Assembly: GCA_963575745.1 (NCBI GenBank)
Contig: CAUYUJ010009435.1
Span: 82,001 to 146,000 of the forward strand
Origin: Prorocentrum cordatum
Lineage: Eukaryota > Sar > Dinophyceae > Prorocentrales > Prorocentraceae
Length of the DNA: 64,000 bases
Direction of reading: 5' to 3'
A program made the position numbers and the translations under genes. The stretch's first letter is position 1. Each line of letters starts with the position of its first letter. Positions 10,904 to 21,612 of the stretch are shown here, in pieces. The notes beneath the pieces are model-generated. The model saw only the letters and a program-made list of their open reading frames with translations, had not been told where the DNA came from and did no database searches.

Positions 10904-11276
10904 GGTGATTGTCATGAGGGAATGGACAGGCTCATCTTGAGTGACGGTGAGAAGGCGAGGGGGCTGGAACGTAGGCGCCTGAGAACGAAACTGACCCAGT
11001 CCCTCTTCGTCGATTGGCCCTCGTTCCTCGGACCCTCTTGGAGTCGGCAAGAGAAGAAGGAAGGGGAGGAGGAGGAGGAGCAGCAGCAGCAGGAGGCCAA
11101 GGACAAGGATAATAACGAGGAGGGCGAAAAGGAGCAGGTGGAGCAGAAGGGGGGAGGAACATGAGGAGGGGGTGATGGAGATGTGAGAGGTGGGGCTTTT
11201 CAGACTCGATGCTTGCGCCAGGTATCCCAGCCTGGCTTGGTTCGCAGGTCCAGCTGCCATGGGCCAACGCTGTAGG

Positions 11277-11318
11277 CCGGAGGAAGAGGAGGAGGAGGAG
11301 GAGGAGGAGGAGGAGGAC
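11277..11318 (+). repeat. GAG microsatellite
   Basis: About 12 GAG triplets. Confidence 0.9.
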
Positions 11319-11670
11319 ATTGACAACGATTATGATTACGAGTAAGGGGAAGGAGAAGGTAGAGGAGTGAAAAAAGCGGCTGTCGCCCGCCGCCACCAGC
11401 AAAATAAGTTAGCGCATGCTCACATGCGCTTCCACGTCGTGACAGGCTAGCCTGGAAAGCACCTGACTCATTGGTGCTTCACCGTGGGTGCGTGCGTGCA
11501 TTGATGCGCGGATCGTGCATTAACTTGAGATAAGACACGCAAGAAATTGTCAGGGTTTCTCCTAGCACTCCGTCTGTCACGGATGAACCCTAGAAGCAAC
11601 AGCATTCGGCGGCGGGCGACAAGCCAAAATCGAATCGGCGAGCGCACGTGAACTGCCACGCTCTGAGCCT

Positions 11671-13457
11671 CTAGCTGCCTTTGCGCGAACCCTGCCTGAA
11701 AGCCTTCGCAATCGGCGGGTCCAGCGACGAGCCCTTGGACTTGGGCTGCGCCTTTCCTTTTTTGCTCTCGGCCTTGGAAGCCACAGGGGGCGGCACTGGA
11801 GGAGCAGGGGGCAGCTCCTTGGCCACCAAGGGGGCCTTCGTCGCAGCGGCCGTGGAAAAAGAGGTGGGCGCCTTGGCCGCACCAGGTGGCGTCTTGGCCG
11901 CAGCGGCGACCTTGCTGGTTGGGGCATCGGCCGTGACCCTGGATCTCTTCTTGGGCGGAGCCGAGGCTTCGGCCGCGCCTGCGGCCGCGCCGCCAGCTGA
12001 GGCGGCCTCATCCGTCGGCGCGGCCGCCGTCACCCCACCAGCCAAGGCCGCGGTGGCGTCAACCATCATGGTCAGCGAGTCATTGGCGGCGCCTGCGGCC
12101 GCGCCGCCAGCCGAGGCCTCAGCCTCTTTGTGCTCCCTGGCGGTGGGGCCCTGGTCGGTCGGCGCGGCCGCCGTCTCCGGCGAGCCGAGGTTGGCTGCTA
12201 TGGCCGCCGCCTTGGCCTCCTCGTCGGCCAGCGCGGCCCCCTCCTTCTGGTCGGACAGCGCGGCCTCCGTCACCACGCCGTGGTTCTCGCCCTCCTGGTC
12301 CAGGTCGCTCGCACCCACCTCGCCCATCACCTCGTCGTCCTTGGACTTCTTGTCGGCCTCCCTGGACGCCTCATCCTTCTCCTGGCTGGACGTCTGGTCG
12401 GCCTGGCCATGGGCGCCGTCCATTGGGGTGCCCTTGCGGCCCTCCTCCTCCCCGTCCTCCTGAACCTCCGTGGCATTGGACGCACCCTGGACCACGCCCA
12501 AGTCTGTTGGAGCCAATGGCTCACATGGTGCAGCCGCAGCCACTGGACCCTCAGTTGCAGCTCCACCAGTATCGAACAGCGCATCCACCGAGTGCCCAGG
12601 AGCACGATCCCGACCCCCATCAAGATCTTCAAGATCTGGCGACGCTGGGCTTCGCTGCTCTGGGGGCGCTCCGACAGGCGTGGCCATCGCGCTCGTGCTG
12701 AGGTCCTCGCCACGCTCACCTCCATCACCCAGTCCATCTGGGGGCTGCTGCTTCACCTTCAGTTCTTCGCTTTTGGTCTGGCGGAAGGCCCCATCTGGGT
12801 CCCAGACGTTGATCATAGCATCAAGGATGTTCCTATCCTTCAGCATGAACGAGTTTGAGAAAATAGAAGTCCATGGAAGCATCATCTTGGTCATCTGAAG
12901 AGGCGAAATCGATTCTGGCATCACGAGCTGCTTGAATCCGTACATGTTGCACGGCTTGTTGGTCGGTGCCATGATAACGTGGCAGCCTGGAGGTAGGTAG
13001 ACGACGCTGTGCGTGGGCGCGCTCATGTAGAACACCTGGCCCTTCATCTTGGTGAGGTCCTCTTGCGACATGCAGCTGAAACGAAGGATGTTCGACTCCA
13101 GCAGCGCGTTCTCGACATTTATGCCCAAACTGAGCCCTGTCGCTGCATCACCGATCAAGCGCATTATGGGAACCCCTCCACCGAGAACGATACGGATCGA
13201 CCCCAGCCCGTGAGACTCCGGACTGGAGTGGACGAGGTCCTCCCTCATGCCCCAGAGCCATGGCCACGTTAACTTCTTCATGTCGACAACAGTGGGCTCG
13301 ATGTTTGGATGGTTCTCCTTTGGGACAAAGGTGTGAATCAAGCTCTTCATCGCCTGGGCCACGGTCGCCGCCGACACGGGCGCGAAGATGCGGCCCTCCC
13401 CAGTGGGGTCCTTGAACTGAGGCACCCCCTTGTACTGAGCCAAGAACCTTGGCATAT
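11671..13457 (-). CDS. Gene A, last exon (uncharacterised protein, C-terminal part)
   Basis: An open frame of 594 codons from an ATG at 13,455 to a TAG at 11,671. About the first 230 residues are mixed-composition and protein-like, with aromatic and hydrophobic runs (for example TWPWLWGMRED and VVYLPPGCHVIMAP). The rest is low-complexity Ala/Glu/Asp/Lys/Pro sequence with basic patches such as PPKKRSRV near the C-terminus and a basic end. The bases just before the frame read TTTTAG/GAT, a credible splice acceptor, and exon 3 lies 430 bp upstream, so I treat this as the 3' exon of gene A. Family not recognised. It has no counterpart in copy 2 because the sequence there falls in or beyond the N gap. 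Confidence 0.65.
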
Positions 13458-13891
13458 CCTAAAATCAAATAGCAAATGCGCCCTTGGGCCTCCAGACCTC
13501 TCCCAGACAGCGGCTCCGAAAACTCAACCCAACATCCGACATGTGTGCTTGGGTCGTTTGGGCCCCAGGACCTCGGCGCCTGCAAGCATGTGCCTGCGCA
13601 CTTTATGAATACAGCCAGAGAGATTCGGCGTCGCGCAGAGGGGAGGAGGGGGAGGGGGAAGGCTTCTTAGGAGGCAGTGTGCTAGTGTGCTTCTTAGGGG
13701 CCCTCCAAGGGTTTCTTTAAAGCCTTTGAGGGCTGCCAAATAGCACTCTGCCTTCCAGAAGCGCCCCCCCTCCCGCTGCCCCCCTCAGCGCGCCGCCAAG
13801 CGATGGCATAAACAAGTTGGCAACCCACCCCTGTCCGCCAAAGCCCATTTTCCGAGCATCGCCAGCAGCGTCGACTGGAATGCGGAACGGA

Positions 13892-14400
13892 TCAGACCCA
13901 ACGAATGGACCCAATTCCAAAACGAAATAACCTCTGCAGCACGGGCTGGGCAAGCTTCCCCTCGGCGAAGTTCTGCACGGCCGCGCTCGCGACAACGAAC
14001 GGCTTGGTGTAGTCAACCTGCGGCGCTCCATCCAAGAACTCTGCGTCGCTGCGGTGCACCGGGGCCACCATGTCCGCCTCGACCTTGAGCTTAAAGATGT
14101 CTGTGTTGATTCGAACTCGTGCCTTCTGCTCCGCTGCCAACCTCTCCTCCTCCTGCCTGCGCCTCACTGCCGCTGCCGCCTCCTTCTTCTCTGCCTCGGA
14201 CTTCTCTTTTTTCTGCGCGTCGAAGCGCCGCTTGATGTTCCCATTGAGGTCAGTGATGCTTTTGTTCAGGGCCTTGGCCAACTGCTTCCACGCCAACTTT
14301 GTTTCCACCCAGTTGCTGAGAGCTGATTTCACCGTAGCTGTACTCTCCATCGTTGTCACCTGGTGAGCAAGCATGGCGATCACTCCAACGTTCTTCAAGC
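13892..14400 (-). CDS. Gene A, exon 3 (coiled-coil region)
   Basis: Open frame preceded by CCGCAG/AGC, a plausible acceptor at about 14,400. The translation has a predicted helical core: residues about 25-95 are rich in Lys, Glu, Ala and Arg (QKKEKSEAEKKEAAAAVRRR), typical of a charged coiled coil. It is followed by a more hydrophobic stretch. The donor near 13,892-13,912 is uncertain; GTTATTTCG after CAGAG and GTCTGATC are both candidates with different phases. Identical in copy 2 at 41,867-42,375. Confidence 0.6.
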
Positions 14401-14804
14401 TCTGCGGGTTCTCAATTGGAACATATGCAGACCTTCATGGGGGTCAGAATAGGGGGGGCATCGTAGGAAAGGGGACATTAGGTAAGACCCCCCTGAAACG
14501 CGTTGCATGTTTGCGGCGTGCATTCTGCCATCTACCAGCGTAGACCCCAAACAGGAGAATGCCAGAACACCAACATGGAAACCGAATGCAAAGCACTGGA
14601 GGGCAGCAGTGGCGCCACAGTAGTGAGCGGGCAACCGTACCTGCAATACTTATCTCTTGATGGACACCCACCCCCAAGAAAAACAAGGCCTGGGGCGTGG
14701 GGCCCGTGGGGATGCCTTGGAGGGAGGGCTCGAGCGACAAATGGGAGGGCTGAGTGATCAGGGCCAGGCCAGTGTCAGAGTTTCACCGCGCCCCCCCCAG
14801 GCTG

Positions 14805-15318
14805 ACCCCTCAAGCATGGAGATGATTTTGTTCTGCTCGATGTTAACCTCCTTCTCGACGTCTACCACGTCGTTCGCAGGGCCGTCGGCAACGATAGAAG
14901 TCACGAACAGTTTCATGAGCTTCTCCTGGGATAGGATCCTCTGGTGGCACCACGCAACCTTGCCCTCAGGGAGCTCCTTGTTGGGCTCCCGATGCACCAG
15001 TAGAAGCACCAGTAAGAGCATGTTGAGCCGCTGCTGTACAATGTCAAAGTGGGCCTTGTCATCGGCCATCGACACATCCTTGCGCTCGATGGCTTCCTGC
15101 CCCTTGAGGGCGGCCTCGCACAACTTCACGATCTCGAGGTCTTGCTCCCTGGCGATCTTGCTGGACGTGTTGGCGCGGAGGGCCATGTCCAGCGGCGGAG
15201 GCTGCTTGCCATTGGGCGCGCCGCCGCCGCCCGCGCCCTCCATGGAGGCGGCTGGGCTAGATGACTGGGCTGTGGCGGACGCCACGCGACCTTTAAGTGG
15301 GAGAAGCACAGGGCCGCC
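14805..15318 (-). CDS. Gene A, exon 2
   Basis: The exon begins after a polypyrimidine tract ending TTCTTCTCCCAG and reads GPVLLPLKGR and onward. The central part (roughly residues 45-150) is helical and mixed in composition, including SSKIAREQDLEIVKLCEAA and RLNMLLLVLLLVHREPN. It ends near MLEGSAW. The donor is unclear: the G-run after the exon differs in length between the two copies (7 vs 8 C on the plus strand), which argues that the run itself is intronic. No family recognised. Confidence 0.55.
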
Positions 15319-15454
15319 CTGGGAGAAGAACATCACAGTGGGGAGGCCCCAGGACCCCAAGGGAAAGAAGACGGGCAGAGGTAAGGGGAATGAGAAGTTA
15401 GAGGAGCAGGGGGAGGAGGAATCCAAGACACCCCCTTGCTTCCCCGCTCAAGGA

Positions 15455-16417
15455 ACCTGGCGTCCCAGGCATGGATGATCCTGCTGGCGTTGATGGCACG
15501 GTCGAGCTGCCAGGCGTGGTAGTCACAGCCATCTGAGCCAGCATAGCGCCAGGCCCCAAGGGCGCACTGAAACTCGGCGCGTTGGCGCTGGAGCTGCTGG
15601 CGCCAACGCTGTGGAAGTCGCCGCCGAACGTCTGCATGCCCATGCTGAGTTCTGCCCTAATCTGCGACAACTCGTCTGCTGATGCTGACTTCATCTTCTT
15701 GGAGGTATTCGTCAGCGACTTCTCCTCGATTGACGCAGTGCCAACCTTTACATAGTCACCCTTTTTGAGGTGCAGCCTGAGCTCAAAGCCTTTCTCTTGT
15801 CCAAGGTTATCTCGGCCAATCGAGGGGTCGTCCTTGAGCTTGTCCCACTCCTGCAAAGAACGCGCAGGTGTCCATCTGCGCTTCCTTTCCATCGTGGTGC
15901 TGAATTCGATGAAGTCGACCTTCTTTAGCAGATTGAAGTCCTCTGCCACGTTCTGTTTGCGAAACGAGTGGGCATGGTCCATGTGGTCGAACTTGATGCG
16001 CTTCTTGCCTTTGCTCGCGCTGGGGCTAGCCTCCTCTGCCATTTTCATCTTCATCACGCACCTCGCTGGATCTGCCATGGCCTCCTTGTGCGCATCTGAA
16101 CACTCTGTCGTCTTGGTTCCTGTGGCCTTTGTCTTATCAAGGTCCTGTCGCTCTGCGTCCACTCGCAAGGACTCGGCCAGTGACTTGTGGGGCTTGCAGA
16201 AACGATGACGCATGTACCGGGGCTCGCCGCATACGATGCACACGTTGGGGTCATCAAAGAAACCCAACTGGTCTAAAAGAGACTGCTCTGACGCCTGCGC
16301 CGCAGCAGCGGCAGCGACGCCTGTGCCGCAGCAGCCACCGCCGCTCAAGTCAATTCCCATTCCCATCGCGTCTACTTCATTCAACGAGAAAGGAACCTCA
16401 CCGGGAGCATCCGACAT
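15455..16417 (-). CDS. Gene A, exon 1: Cys/His zinc-binding-like N-terminus
   Basis: ATG at 16,417. The protein begins MSDAPGEVPF and has a C60-x2-C63-x10-C74-x2-H77 motif (in CIVCGEPRYMRHRFCKPHK), likely a small zinc-binding knuckle. A charged helical region follows, then a conserved-looking W-x2-L-x2-DPSIGRDNLG motif at about 191-206, then Ser/Gly/Pro-rich sequence. From memory, proteins with this Cys/His knuckle followed by a W..L..DPS..RDN motif are numerous in dinoflagellate proteomes, but I cannot name a function. The exon probably ends near 15,455 where the frame turns hydrophobic; the downstream intron ends at 15,319. Copy 2 has this exon interrupted by an A-rich insertion. Confidence 0.65.
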
Positions 16418-17084
16418 GCCTCAGCGCTACTTGGGGCCAAGTTGAAAGGGCCTCCCTCGGACTCGTGTCAAGGGCAAAGCTGGAGAGAAGGGTGACAGCG
16501 TTGACAGTTGGGCCAAATGGCAGCTATTGCCACAACATATACAGCAACTTGCTCCAGGTACCTGGGACCCACGCCTGTCTGAAAAGGCCCCATGCCAAGC
16601 GAAGGAGGCGCGACGTCCGCATGTGGACATTTCCCAAGAGGGCCAAAGAGGCGGTGGAGGAGGAAGAGGGAAGAGGAGGAGGAGGAGGAGAGGAGGAGGA
16701 GGATGGACGGATGGACGGATGGAGGAGGAGGAGGGACACATTAACAGAATGATCAGACGTGCTTGCTGCGCCTTGCGGCTCTGGCGGCTCGAACCCGCGC
16801 AGTGGGGGCGCCCCTGGCCGACTCCCCTTGGCCAGCCAGCTGCAGGAGGCCGCGCGTGCCCCCCATCCTCCTGCCTCTTGCACCCCACGAAACATCCCAC
16901 GAAAAGGACACAATGAGGTCATTTGGGTCTCTGAGGCCGATGGGAAGACTATGAGGGGGATTGGGGGATCGGCCTCTCAGGCAAGTATGTGATTTGCGGC
17001 GCAGGCAGCAGGGCGATTAGCGTCAGAGGGAGGGAGCAGCAGCAGGCAGACGAAGCATGAAACGAAGGATAAGGATGGAAGGGG

Positions 17085-17310
17085 CGAGGAGTAGTAATAA
17101 TGATAAGCGGCGTGGAGGCGCGCAGAGTTCTCGACTTCAGCTGTCTTCTCGTGGGGGCGGCGGCACAACGGCCTAACATGAAATATGGAAGGAAACTGCT
17201 AACCAGTTTCACGATACGGAAAACGAGACAAAGCTGAATCACTACACGAATTTTAACTCGGCGGCCAGCCGAAGCTGGGACAGTCCAGGAAGGCACTGGG
17301 AGGGGCCAAG
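17085..17310 (+). repeat. Dispersed repeat of about 210 bp, member 2
   Basis: Same-strand homologue of 3378-3590 with the same ordered landmarks, including CCAGCCGAAGCTGGGA near its right end. Present again in copy 2 at 45,265-45,490 with one substitution. Confidence 0.6.
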
Positions 17311-17515
17311 GTCTTCAAGGTAGGCCGCAGGCCCCCCAGGCTGGAAAGAAAAACAAACGCACTCTAAGTTCGACTGCAAGGAGGAGCGGGGGAGGAGGCG
17401 AGGGCTGGGCGGCGCCAACATCAGGCGCGACTGGCGGCCGCCACAGGCCTGGATGACCCAGGCGCTCACGAGGGCGATCCACCGCACGACAACGAGGCAC
17501 AGCGGTAGCTGGGTG

Positions 17516-17968
17516 AGTGGTTGGAGTAAGTGGAGCTATACGCGCAGAGCGTATGTCCCCACCGCCTTCACAGAAGCCGAGGCCGAAGCCTTCCAGGCAA
17601 CTGGAGATATTCATCATACACACCAGTCGAGAACTGAACCAGTAGATACTCCATTCCCAATCAATACGATGATGCATGTCAAAGCAACTCAAACCAAAGT
17701 ATATCGTACGAAGTACCCACCGTCACGATGGCAAGGACAGTAGCTGTATTAGTGGTTGGAGTAAGTGGAGCTATGCGCGAGGCGCATGTCCCCACCGCCT
17801 TCACAGAAGCCGAGGCCGAAGCCTGCTAGGCAACTGGAGATACTCATCACAGTGACCAGCCGTAGACTGCAACCAGTAGATACTCCATCCAATGAACACG
17901 ATGATGGATGTCAAGATCAATCAAACCAAAGTATGCAGTACGAAGTATCAGCTGTCACGATGGCGTCA
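17516..17968 (+). repeat. Tandem pair of 235-bp units
   Basis: AGTGGTTGGAGTAAGTGGAG starts both units (17,516 and 17,751). The units share CCCACCGCCTTCACAGAAGC, the CCAGTAGATACTCCAT block and the TCAAACCAAAGTAT block, and differ by many substitutions and small indels, so this duplication is much older than the 22-kb one. Function unknown. Copy 2: 45,696-46,148. Confidence 0.85.
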
Positions 17969-18528
17969 TCACTCATCTCCGAGATCACTCATCTCCAAGA
18001 GTATTGGGCGAGGAGTAGGACGAGGAGGACAGCAAAGCAGACCAGGAATGAGTACCCCTATCGCCCCAGGCCTCATGGCGGCTACACTGGCTGGCGTGAT
18101 GGCAGGACCAGTGCCTCCTGCGACTGCTGGCTGGGAGCCCCTGGGAGAGTGGGGGGGAACTTTGAACTCAGGGAGGAGGGAGGAGGACAAGGATCTCCGC
18201 ATTTTCAAAAGCCATTGCTGTGCGCACAGAGATCCACGCGCTAATATTGTTCTGCAATCAATCGCATGTTGATCTCCTGTCTTCTTCCCACCCTCACTGC
18301 CGTCTCCCCTCCCTCCTCCCTGACTCCTTTGTCTCTGAAATCAAAAATCCAGGGCCACCAAAAATGTATCCCCACCCTCCTCATCGTCCTCCTCCTCCTC
18401 CTCCTCCCCAGGGGCCCGCCCTCTCGCTCTCAGTATCCCCCCCTGGGGCCCGTCCCCTATGTTGGACTCTTGCCGCCTGCTGCTATCGCTACCCTGCCTC
18501 TTCCCATCCACATCCCACTGGTAGCGAC

Positions 18529-20262
18529 CTACCGCGGCTCGCGACACGTGTCTGCGAGGTCTAATGACCCTGGCGAGGGCTCAGGAGACTCTGGCCTGGG
18601 CAGTGGAAGCTCTGGCCTGGGAAGAGTGTCATCCAGGGAATCATCTACGGCAATGCACTCCTTAGAAGATGAAGAACCCGACAACTGGAGCTCAGGAGCC
18701 GCTAATGGGGGCTGGGGAGCCTTTGGAATATGATCTGGCTGGCTCGGCTGGCCCAAGGCAGAGGGCCCCTCGACCGACGACGCCATCTTCGGCGCCGCGT
18801 CATCGCCGTCGTCATCGATCGCGAGGTCGAGCACTGAGGCAAACGAACGCCTTCTCTTCACACCGAGGTCACTGAACACGCTGTCTGGGGACGGCAACAT
18901 GTCGTCGACGCGCATCAAGTTGGACAGAACGTAGAGGAACATCGCACCGACGACTGGCATCGCGATGCCATTTCCGACCAGCCCCCCTGCTTCTGCGACT
19001 GGCATATCTTTGAGCATCTTGGCGAAGGGGCACTTTAAGTAGCCATCCACCAATGGGCCCCCATCGATCGCGGGCATGCCGAGGGAAAGCAGATTCTCCC
19101 TGACGGTCGAGGGGCGCCGATGTTTCTGAGACCACAAGGTCACGTTCCTCGTGACTGCCGGAAGGTATGGCCCACATGACGTGTACGAGGGCCACTGCTC
19201 GAGGTCGAACATGTAGTCATCATTGGAGGTCTGCTTCTTAGCCATGTCACTCTGGAAGGCGAGCAAGCGCTCCGTCTCGTGCTTACTCAGGACGTCTTCG
19301 AAGTTGAACTTGGCAGTCACTGCTCCTGGGTTGATGTATAGGCCCTTCTTCTGCGCCCGTCGCGCCAGGTCTTCCAGGACGCAGGCCTTGGAGTCGATGT
19401 AGAACATCTCTCCACTGGCTATACGCGTGGCGCCGAACAACCTCAAGAAATCAGACTGGTAGTCGTCGGGGCCTACCCACATCAGCTTCTGCTTGTTGTA
19501 ACCCCAGGTGAAGCTTCTTGGGCGCCGAGCTGGGATGCCCATTGTTTCAGGGCCGAGCTTGAAGAAAAGCAAGCCCATGGATGGCCCCGCGACCTGCTGG
19601 AACTTCTCCTCAGAGGGGAAGCGGTGGGAGCATTCGTGTCCAAACAAGTCCTCCAGCCCTCTCTCCATCATGCTGCGTCTCTCTGTGAGGTAGATATTGA
19701 GCGGCCGATTGGAAGGATGCGCGCCTCTCAGTTGGCCGCCCCGGGGGGTCCAGCCCAAGCAATCTGAACCTGCCACGTGAACGTTCAACCTATCCTTCAA
19801 AGTAGGGTCCCTGGAGTCATCCTGGTGGTCGAGCCGCGCGACTTGGCTTGGGCTGAGCAGCTGACCCTTCCCCATTGTGCGCATATCTGTTGAAGTCGTC
19901 GATATGTCGAAGAGGAGGGATTCGTTCTCCATCAGGTAGCTTAGCATGTCGACATATGCTGCTTCCCTCACAGGGCTTGCCGCAGAGGTGGGCGGTTCCA
20001 TCTCATCTAGCTTGGTCCTGATCGCCTCTGGGAGCCTGTCGTTAATGTCATTGAACAGGAATGTTGGTTGGTCCATCTCACGGGACAAGATCACACGCTG
20101 CGCTGCAGGGGCAATGCCGCAGGCCCGATGCAATGAGGGGAGAGGAATGCCCTCGAAGCCAGACACCGTCTTGAGCGACTTCATGTGCATAACCAGAGCG
20201 TCCTCAAACATCATGATGCCAGAGTAGTCTGAGCTGATGCTCATGCCGCGCTCCAAGTTCAT
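18529..20262 (-). CDS. Cytosine-C5 DNA methyltransferase-like protein, intronless
   Basis: 577 codons from ATG at 20,262, with no in-frame interruption. Motifs follow the order of C5-MTases. A motif I-like SSDYSGI (about residues 10-16, S-adenosylmethionine site) is followed by an FNDINDRLP segment like motif III. AGSDC at 164-168 sits where the catalytic PC of motif IV belongs, with Cys168 the likely nucleophile. HEC (209-211) takes the place of ENV in motif VI, and IPARRPRSF (243-251) resembles motif VIII QxRxR. Motif IX is RPSTVRE...LGMP (383-397) and motif X is VGNGIAMPVV (429-438). The AGS-x-C/HEC variant matches a divergent class I recall from dinoflagellates. Residues beyond about 455 are a Pro/Ser/Asp-rich tail. 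Expected role: nuclear DNA cytosine methylation. The lack of introns beside intron-rich neighbours suggests retroposition or a retroelement-carried copy. An upstream exon is possible. Confidence 0.8.
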   Translation of the reverse strand: MNLERGMSISSDYSGIMMFEDALVMHMKSLKTVSGFEGIPLPSLHRACGIAPAAQRVILSREMDQPTFLFNDINDRLPEAIRTKLDEMEPPTSAASPVREAAYVDMLSYLMENESLLFDISTTSTDMRTMGKGQLLSPSQVARLDHQDDSRDPTLKDRLNVHVAGSDCLGWTPRGGQLRGAHPSNRPLNIYLTERRSMMERGLEDLFGHECSHRFPSEEKFQQVAGPSMGLLFFKLGPETMGIPARRPRSFTWGYNKQKLMWVGPDDYQSDFLRLFGATRIASGEMFYIDSKACVLEDLARRAQKKGLYINPGAVTAKFNFEDVLSKHETERLLAFQSDMAKKQTSNDDYMFDLEQWPSYTSCGPYLPAVTRNVTLWSQKHRRPSTVRENLLSLGMPAIDGGPLVDGYLKCPFAKMLKDMPVAEAGGLVGNGIAMPVVGAMFLYVLSNLMRVDDMLPSPDSVFSDLGVKRRRSFASVLDLAIDDDGDDAAPKMASSVEGPSALGQPSQPDHIPKAPQPPLAAPELQLSGSSSSKECIAVDDSLDDTLPRPELPLPRPESPEPSPGSLDLADTCREPR

Positions 20263-20511
20263 CAAAAGCCTCACTCCCTTTCACTCGCCCCCTCCTCCTT
20301 CTGCTGTTGCACGCCTCTTTATCAGCTCAGAGGGGGGTGAACATTTATTGGGGGGGTCGCCAACAGCGAGGGGGGTGGAGCAGATTGGGGTGGCCCCCCT
20401 CCCCCCGCCAACATGTGCTTGTGTGTGTTGTTGCTTGTTGCTGCTGACAATCCTGACTTTGGGAATGCTTTGCAGGGGCGAGGCCGCTGGCTTGGAGGGC
20501 CCATGTAAGCC

Positions 20512-20790
20512 ATGGTCCTCTTGGAGCCCTCTTGGAGCCTGTTGGGGCCCTCTTGGAACCCTCTTTGGGCCCCTTGGGGGCCCTCTTGGAGCCTTCTTGG
20601 AAGCCCAAGAGGAGCCCAAGAGCATTGCATGATCATGCACTACTCTTGGGCTCCTCTTGGAGCCCTCTTGGGGTCCCCCTGGAGCCCTCTTGGAGCCTCT
20701 TGGGGCCCTCTTGGAACCTTTTTGGTGCCCTCTTGGGGCCCTCTTGGAGTCCTCTTGGAGGCCCAAGAGGGCCCCAAGAGCATTGCGTGA
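20512..20790 (+). repeat. CTTGGAGCCCTCTTGGGGCC minisatellite
   Basis: Units of 15-18 bp built from GGGCCCTCTTGGAGCC in tandem, split by two related AGCATTGC(A/G)TGATNATGC-type segments at about 20,623 and 20,780. It is the reverse orientation of the CCAAGAGG family and lies just upstream of the methyltransferase start. Confidence 0.85.
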
Positions 20791-20984
20791 TGCGATGGAG
20801 CGCCAGAGCCGCAGTCGTTTGCAACAGGCCCACCAGAATTTTGCAAAAGCGCGCATTCTTCACTACATAACACGATTGCCCACATGACCAAGTCCACTTG
20901 GCTGGGCGATCTCTGCTATGGCCGCGTATCCCGATCTATACTTTATCATCATGCTTCGATTGTCAACCCCGCCCCCTCCTTGCA

Positions 20985-21148
20985 CGCATGCAAGCGTCAC
21001 TCAGGAGAGACGTGATACTCTTGCTGGGGTACGACGTGAACTCGCTGATCGCGCTGGGGCCGAACTTCTCGGAAAGCAAGGCGGCGCTCTCATCCGCCTC
21101 CCCTGTTGCGTGCCTGCCACGCTTCCTCGGCGACCGCGCCGCCGCCAT
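20985..21148 (-). CDS. Possible 5' exon upstream of the methyltransferase (strand ambiguous)
   Basis: The minus frame from ATG at 21,148 reads MAAARSPRKRG and continues for about 55 residues with high G/C at third positions, ending near GTGCAAGG, a plausible donor. It could be an upstream exon of the methyltransferase. However, the plus strand frame over the same bases (VILLLGYDVNSLIALG...) is equally protein-like with similar third-position bias, so coding strand and even coding status are unresolved. Confidence 0.25.
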
Positions 21149-21224
21149 GGCGGATGTTAGGAAAACCCTGGAAGCCAATCAAAATGCAGGACGCTCAAAC
21201 GCCTCTGACGCAAATGATTCCGGA

Positions 21225-21430
21225 CACGAGGAACGCGGACGCTTCAGGACACGAGCTAAACGGACGCTTAAGGACACGTGGAAAACGGACGCTCAAGGAC
21301 ACGACGAAAACGGACGCTTAAGACACGAGGAAAACGGACGCTGAAGGACACGAGGAAAACGGACGCTTAAGAACACGAGGAAAACGTACGCTTAAGGACA
21401 CGAAGAAAACGGACGCTGAAGGACACGAGT
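21225..21430 (+). repeat. 25-bp minisatellite
   Basis: About eight units of GGACACGAGGAAAACGGACG followed by CTTAA or CTGAA, period about 25 bp (range 24-25). Copy 2 has one substitution in the last full unit. Confidence 0.9.
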
Positions 21431-21436
21431 TGACGT

Positions 21437-21612
21437 CACCCATGATTTCGAGACCACGCCCACCTTCGAGGGCGAGAGCAACTTCTGCGATGTGTGGGAC
21501 GGTGTCAGTCCTTCTGATCACCGTGAGCTGAGTGAACCATGGACTGGCCTCATTCGCTTCTACAAGGTCCCTGAGGTCACAGCACTTGTGCGCTCGGGCC
21601 CCAAGGAAACCC
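21437..21612 (+). CDS. Possible plus-strand exon fragment
   Basis: The plus frame reads DVTHDFETTPTFEGESNF and continues to WTGLIRFYKVPEVTALVRSG before low-complexity sequence. The composition (aromatic, acidic, few Arg/Pro) is more protein-like than most open frames here. It is the only good plus-strand candidate in the segment. No family assigned. It may be a relic exon. The minus frame over the same bases is also open. Confidence 0.3.

Larger units (their letters stand above)
16418..18528. other. Intergenic region between gene A and the methyltransferase
   Basis: It holds a GGA-rich tract (about 16,645-16,740, with ATGGACGG repeats), a dispersed repeat (17,085-17,310), a 235-bp tandem pair (17,516-17,968), and a pyrimidine-rich stretch near 18,280-18,420 just downstream of the methyltransferase stop. 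No coding frame is convincing. Confidence 0.6.

Noticed and set aside
9841-11326. Glu-rich and Ser/Leu-rich frames
   Set aside because: They translate GGA, CCT and GAG tracts and have no protein-like flanks.
12130-12858. Plus-strand frame opposite the last exon of gene A
   Set aside because: It is the antisense of an Ala/Glu-rich coding exon, whose GC-rich third positions keep the other strand open.
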